Positions 58,206 to 64,000 of a DNA stretch of 64,000 nucleotides are shown piece after piece. Made by a program: the position numbers and the translations under genes. The stretch is taken from positions 62,001 through 126,000 of the forward strand of contig NZ_VZZK01000002.1 in NCBI RefSeq assembly GCF_008806385.1. Direction: 5' to 3'. The notes under the pieces were generated by a model. The model did not search any database. It had not been told where the DNA came from and saw only the letters and a list, made by a program, of their open reading frames with translations. Each line of letters begins with the position of its first letter. Within the stretch, counting starts at the first letter, position 1. This stretch comes from Methylobacterium soli (lineage in GTDB: Bacteria; Pseudomonadota; Alphaproteobacteria; Rhizobiales; Beijerinckiaceae).

Positions 58206-59261
58206 TCAGACCGCCTTCTTCTCCAGCCGGTGCTCGATCTTGTGGGAATCGAGGCCCGGCGCCACCAGGGGGGGCTCCGGCGGGGGCTCGGCGGGGCTCT
58301 CGCCGCGCCGCTTCCAGGCCTCGGCGAGGCGGGAGCGCTCGTAGAGGACGACGACGATGACCGAGAGGGCGAAGGGCAGCCAGAAATAGAAGATCCGGAA
58401 GACCAGGAGCGCCGCGATGACCTGCGGACGGGCCACCTCCGGCATGGCCAGCACGAAGATCAGCTCGAACACGCCGAGGCCGCCCGGCGCGTGCGAGACG
58501 AGGGCCGCCGAGAACGAGGCCAGGAACACCGCCAGCACCACGAGGAAGCCGGGATTGCCGGCCTCGGGAAGCGCGAAATAGATGATGCCGGCCGCGCCGA
58601 GGAGCTCCAGCGGCGCCGCCACGAGCTGGCGCCCCATGATGTTCGGGCGCGGATATTGGAGCTTGAAGGCCCGGATATGCAGGGGCTTCAGGTGGAGGAG
58701 CGAGCCCACGACGTAGAGCGCCACGGCGCCCAGCAGGGCGAGGCCGAGGAGGAAGGCGGTGGTGGGATTCGTCAGAAGGTTCGGCAGGTGGCCTTCGAGG
58801 CGCTCCAGCAGATCGGGCTTCAGGGTCAGGACCGCGCCGCCGAGGAGCAGGGTGCCGAGCCCGAAGGTGAAGGAGCAGAGGGCCACCAGCACCGCCACCT
58901 GCGCGGCCGAGAGGCCCTTGGCGGTGTAGGCCCGGTAGCGCACCACCGCGCCCGAGAAGACCGAGGCGCCGATATTGTGCGAGAGCGCGTAGGTGGTGAA
59001 GGAGCAGACCGAGACGAAGAGCCAGGAGATGTGGCGCACGCCGAGATGGAGCAGCGCGATCCGGTCGTACCAGGCGAGCGCCGCGTAGGCCACGAGGGTG
59101 GAGAGGCCGGCGAGAAGGAAGCGATGGACCGGGATCGCCGCGAGGCTCGCCTCGATATCGGAGATCGAGATGTCCTTGAGTTCCCGGTAGAGGAGCCAAC
59201 CCGACACCACGAGCGCCCCGATCCCGATGATCGGCCAGATGAATTCGCTGATCTTCTTCAT
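58206..59261 (-). CDS. YbhN/lysylphosphatidylglycerol synthase-type membrane protein (UPF0104)
   Basis: The 351-residue protein MKKISEFIWPIIGIGALVV... has eight or so helices and the family motifs HNIGASVFSGAVVRYRAY and SHAPGGLGVFELIFV. It matches the membrane domain of MprF without the synthase domain; such proteins are linked to lipid flipping or hopanoid/cardiolipin metabolism, but this one's role is unknown. The in-frame GTG at 59276 would add five residues; ATG 59261 is preferred. It is convergent with flhA. Confidence 0.88.
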   Translation of the reverse strand: MKKISEFIWPIIGIGALVVSGWLLYRELKDISISDIEASLAAIPVHRFLLAGLSTLVAYAALAWYDRIALLHLGVRHISWLFVSVCSFTTYALSHNIGASVFSGAVVRYRAYTAKGLSAAQVAVLVALCSFTFGLGTLLLGGAVLTLKPDLLERLEGHLPNLLTNPTTAFLLGLALLGAVALYVVGSLLHLKPLHIRAFKLQYPRPNIMGRQLVAAPLELLGAAGIIYFALPEAGNPGFLVVLAVFLASFSAALVSHAPGGLGVFELIFVLAMPEVARPQVIAALLVFRIFYFWLPFALSVIVVVLYERSRLAEAWKRRGESPAEPPPEPPLVAPGLDSHKIEHRLEKKAV

Positions 59262-59399
59262 GAGAACCGGACGCACCCCTAGGCAGACGGCCCCTGATGC
59301 GCCAGGATCGGACGCACCGCAAGCGAGGCCTCTCGGCCCAGCGGGGCGATGCGTGATGTCACCGGATCGTGACGGTTTCGTGCCGGCGTGCGTGAAAGC

Positions 59400-59807
59400 T
59401 CAGGCGCGCGCCCGCGACAGGCCGATCCCGTCCATGGCCGCCTGATCGCGCAGGGCCTCGGCCGCGCGCTCGGCGCTGCGCTCGCGATCCTCCAGGATCT
59501 CGACCTTCTTCAGCTCCTCGAAGGCCTCGCCAAGCTCGGCCTTGGCCTCGGCGAGCTGCCCTTCGAGGGCGGCGGCGGACTGGCGCATGTTGTCGCGACG
59601 GCCGGCCGCCGCGCGGGCATAGGTCGGGTAGGCGAAATGGGCCGTGTCGGAGATGCCGGCGCGGCCTTCCTCATGGGCGACCTCGCGGTCGAGCTCGGTC
59701 GCCATCCGGAGGAAATCGGCCATCATCATCTCGATCTGGGTCACGCGCCGACGCTTCTCGTCGACCTGGAAGCGACGCAGACGGATCAGCGTGTCACGCG
59801 ATTTCAT
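59400..59807 (-). CDS. fliJ: flagellar export protein FliJ
   Basis: The 135-residue protein starts MKSRDTLIRLRRFQVDEKRRR, the usual FliJ opening, and is one long antiparallel coiled coil (LEGQLAEAKAELGEAFEELK). FliJ is the stalk-like partner of the FliI ATPase in the flagellar export apparatus. It follows fliI by 62 bp on the same strand, supporting the call. Sequence conservation in this family is low. Confidence 0.85.
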   Translation of the reverse strand: MKSRDTLIRLRRFQVDEKRRRVTQIEMMMADFLRMATELDREVAHEEGRAGISDTAHFAYPTYARAAAGRRDNMRQSAAALEGQLAEAKAELGEAFEELKKVEILEDRERSAERAAEALRDQAAMDGIGLSRARA

Positions 59808-59869
59808 GGGAACGCTCACTCCACGCAACGTCTCTGGGCGCGCTCGGCGAACAGCACCCGAACCGCCTC

Positions 59870-61240
59870 TCACGGCCCGCCCACGATCTGAGCCAGCCGT
59901 GCGTAACCATCGCCGATGGAGGTTGCTTCTTCCTTACCCTGCCCCAGAAAAGCCTCAAGGTCGGGCATGAGCGCCACCGCCTCGTCGACCTCCTGCGAGG
60001 AGCCGGCGCGGTAGGCGCCGAGGCGGATCAGCTCCTCCATGTCGGCATAGGTCGAGAGCACCCGCCGCGCCCGGCGCACCACCGGCAGGAAGGCCGGGTC
60101 GCAGGCGCGCGGCATGGTGCGGGAGACCGAGCGCAGCACGTTGATGGCGGGGTAGCGGCCGCGCTCGGCGATCCCGCGCTCCATCACGATGTGCCCGTCG
60201 AGGATGCCCCGGACCGCGTCCGCCACGGGCTCGTTGTGGTCGTCGCCCTCGACCAGCACCGTGAACAAGGCCGAGATCGTCCCCTCCCCCACCCCCGGCC
60301 CGGCCCGTTCGAGGAGGCGCGGCAGCTCGCTGAACACGGTCGGGGTGTAGCCCTTGGCGGTGGGGGGCTCCCCGGCCGCCAGCCCGATGTCGCGCTGAGC
60401 CATGGCGAAGCGCGTGATCGAGTCGATCATGCACAGGACCTTGGCGCCGGCATCGCGAAAATGCTCCGCCAGCGCCAGGGTGACGTAGGCGGCGTTCCGG
60501 CGCATCAGGGCCGGCTCGTCGGAGGTCGCCACCACGACGACCGAGCGGGCAAGGCCCTCGGGGCCGAGGTCGTCCTGCAGGAATTCCTGCACCTCGCGCC
60601 CGCGCTCGCCCACGAGGCCGATCACCGCGACATCGGCCGCGGTGTAGCGGGCGAGCATCGAGAGCAGCACCGACTTGCCGACGCCAGAGCCCGCGAAGAT
60701 GCCCATGCGCTGGCCGGCGCACATGGTCAGGAAGGTGTTGATGCAGCGGATTCCGAGATCGAGGGGCCGGCCGACCCGGCGGCGCGCGTGGGCGGGGGGC
60801 GGGTCGGCGCGCAAGGGGTAGATCTCCGGGCCCGGCGGCAGCGGCCCGAGGCCGTCCACGGGGCGCCCGAGCGCGTCCACGACCCGGCCGAGCCAGGCCC
60901 CCGAGGGCCTGATCGCGCCCGCCGCCTCGTCGCGGACATAGGCCGGGCAGCCCCGGCGCACGCCCTCGAGCGAGCCGAACGGCATGGCGAGCGCCCGGTC
61001 GCCCTGGAAGCCGATGATCTCGCAGGGGATCAGCCCCGAGCGCCCGGCCCCCTCGATGTCGAGGCGGCCCCCGAGCCGCATCGCCGCGACCGGCCCCGCC
61101 ACCTCGACCAGGAGGCCGCGAATCGCCACGACCCGCCCGTAGGTCTCGAGTGATTCGATTCGCTCGAGGGCCGCGCGGGCGGCCGCCAGCGTGGCGCGCC
61201 CCGTTCCGCGCAGATCATCCGCCATCCGCGCCCCCTTCAC
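59870..61240 (-). CDS. fliI: flagellum-specific ATP synthase FliI
   Basis: The ATPase has Walker [18 protein letters not shown] (about 170-186), [15 protein letters not shown], the Walker B region [24 protein letters not shown] [17 protein letters not shown], and the F1-beta-like fold throughout. It powers or primes flagellar protein export. The GTG start at 61240 follows a strong GGAGGGAGGT by nine bases; ATG 61225, five codons in, is the alternative and would give 451 residues. It is followed by fliJ. Confidence 0.95.
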   Translation of the reverse strand: MKGARMADDLRGTGRATLAAARAALERIESLETYGRVVAIRGLLVEVAGPVAAMRLGGRLDIEGAGRSGLIPCEIIGFQGDRALAMPFGSLEGVRRGCPAYVRDEAAGAIRPSGAWLGRVVDALGRPVDGLGPLPPGPEIYPLRADPPPAHARRRVGRPLDLGIRCINTFLTMCAGQRMGIFAGSGVGKSVLLSMLARYTAADVAVIGLVGERGREVQEFLQDDLGPEGLARSVVVVATSDEPALMRRNAAYVTLALAEHFRDAGAKVLCMIDSITRFAMAQRDIGLAAGEPPTAKGYTPTVFSELPRLLERAGPGVGEGTISALFTVLVEGDDHNEPVADAVRGILDGHIVMERGIAERGRYPAINVLRSVSRTMPRACDPAFLPVVRRARRVLSTYADMEELIRLGAYRAGSSQEVDEAVALMPDLEAFLGQGKEEATSIGDGYARLAQIVGGP

Positions 61241-61247
61241 GCTTCAT
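61215..61247 (-). other. 10-codon upstream reading frame overlapping the fliI start
   Basis: ATG 61247-61245 lies seven bases after AGGAGG and encodes [10 protein letters not shown] before TGA at 61217-61215, overlapping the fliI start in another frame. A ribosome loading here could couple to or compete with fliI initiation. The frame is too short to judge as a gene. Confidence 0.25.
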
Positions 61248-61641
61248 TTACCTCCCTCCTTAACACTGCGGTCATCGGGCTTGTAGCGAGCCGTTCACAT
61301 CTTGGGTGAAGCGCGGCGCGCAGCATCCAACGGGCGAGCGGCCGTGACTTCAGGGTCACAGAACGCATCGAACCGTGTTGGGCGAAGCACTTGGCTGGGG
61401 ATGTGAACACGCCGGACGAGCAGAGCGGTGGTCGCGACGAGAACACAGCGTCGACGATTTTTCGCTTCGGACCGCGTGAACACCAAACGGACGCTTGCAA
61501 GCGAGAATCAGGTTTTGTTAACGATTAACGAATAGCGTTTCACGTCAATGACGAGGGTGCGTCCGTCCACAGGCCGGTGGCGGGCGTATGGCGGGGACGT
61601 GTCCGAACGCTGAAACGGCCGTGCTGGGCTGGGGACCGACG
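61241..61641. other. 401-bp divergent control region between fliI and ctrA
   Basis: This gap serves fliI (minus) and ctrA (plus). It has a GANTC site (GAATC, 61505-61509) immediately before two TTAA motifs (61518-61528), and TTAA at 61260-61263 next to the fliI ribosome site. It is AT-richer than average around 61490-61545. No gene with coding character is seen in it apart from the short frame noted separately. Confidence 0.6.
61505..61530 (+). promoter_or_regulatory. ctrA control site: GANTC plus paired TTAACG motifs
   Basis: GAATC (a CcrM-type GANTC site) at 61505-61509 is followed by GTTAACGATTAACG (61517-61530), two TTAACG half-sites seven bases apart. They resemble the CtrA half-site TTAACCAT rather than the TTAA-N7-TTAA form. 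In Caulobacter, ctrA is controlled by methylation of a GANTC site and by CtrA itself, so the same logic is likely here. Confidence 0.5.
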
Positions 61642-62343
<702 letters not shown>

Positions 62344-62369
62344 CCGGCCCCCCTCCCCCGCGCGAACAG

Positions 62370-62398
62370 GCCCCGCTTCGGCGGGGCTTTTCTTTTTT
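62370..62398 (+). terminator. intrinsic terminator of ctrA
   Basis: GCCCCGC, loop TTCG, GCGGGGC then TTTTCTTTTTT: a seven-pair stem with a stable tetraloop and a strong U-tract, 26 bp past the ctrA stop. A clear Rho-independent terminator. Confidence 0.92.
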
Positions 62399-62452
62399 GC
62401 GCTATCGGCGCCTCGCCTCCCGGCGGCCGCCGCCGCTCGGCGCAAACGAGAC

Positions 62453-62485
62453 CGCCCGGGCTCGCCAGCATGGCGAACCCGGGCG
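62453..62485. repeat. 15-pair imperfect hairpin after ctrA
   Basis: CGCCCGGGCTCGCCA, loop GCA, TGGCGAACCCGGGCG forms a stem with one mismatch. It lies between the ctrA terminator and cheR and may be an extra palindromic unit. Confidence 0.45.
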
Positions 62486-62516
62486 GGTCCCTGGATGACA
62501 GGGGTGATCGGCCCCG

Positions 62517-62555
62517 GCGGGTCTCGCGCCGGCCGCAAGGCCGAAAGAGACCCGC
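62517..62555 (-). terminator. candidate terminator of the cheB-cheR run
   Basis: GCGGGTCTC and GAGACCCGC bracket an inner CGGCC/GGCCG stem with GCAA loop, 21 bp past the cheR stop. No U-tract follows on the minus strand. Confidence 0.4.
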
Positions 62556-62576
62556 GGCGGGCGCCCGGCCCGCGGC

Positions 62577-63440
62577 CTACCGGAGGGCCGCGACGCGCAG
62601 CGGCCGGGGCGCGGCGCTGCGCCCAGCCTCCGGGGGATGCCCGTAGAGGCCGCGATGCTCAGGGTTGGGCGCGAGCTTGTCGGTGAGGCCGATCACGGTC
62701 TCGGCGGCGCCGAGCAGGATCGCCCCGTCGTGCGAGAGGCTCGCGGCGAGGCGCGCGAGCACGTCCGCCTTGGTCGGCGCGTCGAAATAGATCAGCACGT
62801 TGCGGCAATAGATGATGTCGAACTGCCCGAGCGACTCGAAGCCGTTCAGCAGGTTCAGCTGGCGATAATCCACCATCTGGCGGATGCTCGGGGCGATGTG
62901 CCACTGCTCCCCGACCTGGGTGAAGTGCTTGAGGAGCATCTGCACCGGCAGGCCGCGCTGCACCTCGAAATGGCTGTAGAGGCCGAGCTTCGCCTTCTCG
63001 ATGACCTCGGTCGAGAGATCGGTGGCGACGATGTCGACATGCCAGCCGGCCAGGCGCGATCCCGCCTCCTGCAGCAGCATGGCGAGCGAGTAGGGCTCCT
63101 GGCCGGTGGAGGAGGCCGCGCACCAGATCCGGAGGCGGCGCTGGCTCGCCCGGCGCGCGATGACCTGCGGCAGCAGCACGTCGCGGAACAGGTCGAAGGG
63201 AGCGCGGTCGCGGAAGAAGAAGGTCTCGTTGGTGGTCATCGCCTCGACGACCGCGCGCTCGATGCCGGTGTCGCGGGAGACCTTGAGGGCCCCCACGAGG
63301 TCGCGCAGTGAGGCGATGCCGAACCGGCGGCAGACGGGCCCGAGCCGACTCTCGACGAGGTAGCGCTTCTCGGCCGTCAAGGCGAGGCCGGAGCGCTGCT
63401 TCAGGTAGGTGCGGAGGAAATCGAAATCGAGATCGGTCAT
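62577..63440 (-). CDS. cheR: chemotaxis protein methyltransferase CheR
   Basis: The 287-residue protein has the helical N-domain (DFDFLRTYLKQRSGLALT) and the AdoMet-dependent C-domain with FFRD, IWCAASSTGQEPYSLAM, the motif DIVATDLS and FDIIYCRNVLIYF. It methylates glutamates of chemoreceptors. Its start overlaps the cheB stop by four bases (ATGA), so the pair is coupled. The tail is short and basic. Confidence 0.95.
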   Translation of the reverse strand: MTDLDFDFLRTYLKQRSGLALTAEKRYLVESRLGPVCRRFGIASLRDLVGALKVSRDTGIERAVVEAMTTNETFFFRDRAPFDLFRDVLLPQVIARRASQRRLRIWCAASSTGQEPYSLAMLLQEAGSRLAGWHVDIVATDLSTEVIEKAKLGLYSHFEVQRGLPVQMLLKHFTQVGEQWHIAPSIRQMVDYRQLNLLNGFESLGQFDIIYCRNVLIYFDAPTKADVLARLAASLSHDGAILLGAAETVIGLTDKLAPNPEHRGLYGHPPEAGRSAAPRPLRVAALR

Positions 63441-64000
63441 GCGCCGAGCCCCATAATGAGGGTTCGCAGGGCCGGCCCGATCTCGGGGAGCGGCAGGATG
63501 GCCTGGGCGAGGCCCGCTTTCGCGACGCTGCCCGGCATGCCCCAGACGGTGCTGGTGGCCTCGTCCTGGGCGAGGACGGCGCCGCCGGCCTCCACGAGGG
63601 CGCGGGCGCCGTTGGTGCCGTCCGAGCCCATGCCGGTGAGGATCACCGAGAGCGTGGCCGCCCCGTAGAGCGCGGCGGCATCCTGGAACAGCACGTCGAC
63701 GGCGGGGCGGCAGAAATTCACGGCCGGGCCGTCGTCGAGGCGGATCGCGAGGTCGCGCCCGGCCGCGCCGGCAAGGCGCATGTGGCGCCCCCCGGGCGCG
63801 ACGTAGATGCGGCCGGGCAGGACGGGCTCGTCCATCTTGCCCTCGGCGGCCGGGATGCCGGTGCGGCTTCCCAGATGCTCGGCGAAGACCGCCGTGAAGA
63901 CCGGCGGCATGTGCTGGACGATCAGCACCGGGAGCCGGCGCAGCGTCGGCGCGCCGATCTTCTCCAGGACCTCGCCGACCGCCCGGGGGCCGCCCGTCGA
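63437..64000 (-). CDS. cheB: chemotaxis methylesterase CheB, 3' part (5' end outside window)
   Basis: The frame is open to base 64000, so the gene begins beyond the window; 187 residues are visible, all from the methylesterase domain. The catalytic residues are present: Ser in the first residues STGGP, His in VQHMPP and Asp in GMGSDGTNGA. CheB removes methyl groups from chemoreceptors and is activated by phosphorylation of its missing N-terminal receiver. cheR follows with a four-base overlap. Confidence 0.93.
   Translation of the reverse strand, partial: STGGPRAVGEVLEKIGAPTLRRLPVLIVQHMPPVFTAVFAEHLGSRTGIPAAEGKMDEPVLPGRIYVAPGGRHMRLAGAAGRDLAIRLDDGPAVNFCRPAVDVLFQDAAALYGAATLSVILTGMGSDGTNGARALVEAGGAVLAQDEATSTVWGMPGSVAKAGLAQAILPLPEIGPALRTLIMGLGA

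Overview
The window is 64 kb of very GC-rich chromosome that reads as core alphaproteobacterial DNA. I see no insertion sequence, integrase, phage gene, CRISPR array, rRNA or convincing tRNA. Four things point to the order Rhizobiales/Hyphomicrobiales: a CtrA-type cell-cycle regulator, the CBP3-chaperone/YceD/plsX/fabH/ihfA/merR cluster, the glyA-nrdR-ribD-ribE-ribH-nusB-thiL cluster, and HWE-type histidine kinases. My best guess is a Methylobacterium relative. That is inferred from gene content and base composition, not from any database match.

Layout. 1-3.9 kb: 3' part of an HWE sensor kinase, a stand-alone receiver protein, an FAD-linked D-2-hydroxyacid dehydrogenase and two tiny proteins. 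3.9-9.0 kb (minus): the stress module prkA-yeaH-spoVR. 9.2-14.6 kb (minus): a secreted protein, a hypothetical, a MerR-like regulator, ihfA, fabH, plsX, yceD and a cytochrome bc1 assembly chaperone, with a BamE-like lipoprotein facing away. 15.4-19.3 kb: a HAD phosphatase, an HWE kinase broken by one in-frame TGA, and an old yellow enzyme. 19.6-21.8 kb: a proton-pumping pyrophosphatase. 22.5-28.4 kb (minus): glyA, nrdR, the riboflavin genes, nusB and thiL. 28.8-35.6 kb: an L,D-transpeptidase, then a forward copper-type locus (His/Cys-rich exported protein, YcnI-PCuAC fusion, TonB receptor), an acyltransferase and a small protein. 35.6-39.5 kb (minus): penicillin-binding protein 1A and an AmiC-type amidase.

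39.7-54.5 kb is a surface polysaccharide region. It holds a KpsM-like permease, rfbA/D/B/C for dTDP-L-rhamnose, gmd/rmd/manC for GDP-mannose and GDP-D-rhamnose, a PrtD/HlyD type I protein secretion pair, and a KpsT-like ATPase with a KpsE-like chain-length/export protein. Glycosyltransferases and an outer-membrane export protein are not in the window. 54.6-64 kb: two small stress or secreted proteins, then flagellar, cell-cycle and chemotaxis genes (flhA, fliI, fliJ, ctrA, cheR, cheB) with a YbhN-like membrane protein among them. CtrA-like boxes lie upstream of flhA, amiC and ctrA itself, which suggests that CtrA co-ordinates motility and cell-wall splitting here.

I did not find a clearly undescribed system. 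The best leads are the nonsense-interrupted kinase, the YcnI-PCuAC/TonB locus, the type I secretion pair inside the polysaccharide cluster with no visible substrate, the AT-rich palindrome upstream of it, and the stop-codon-spanning duplication in the PBP1A gene.
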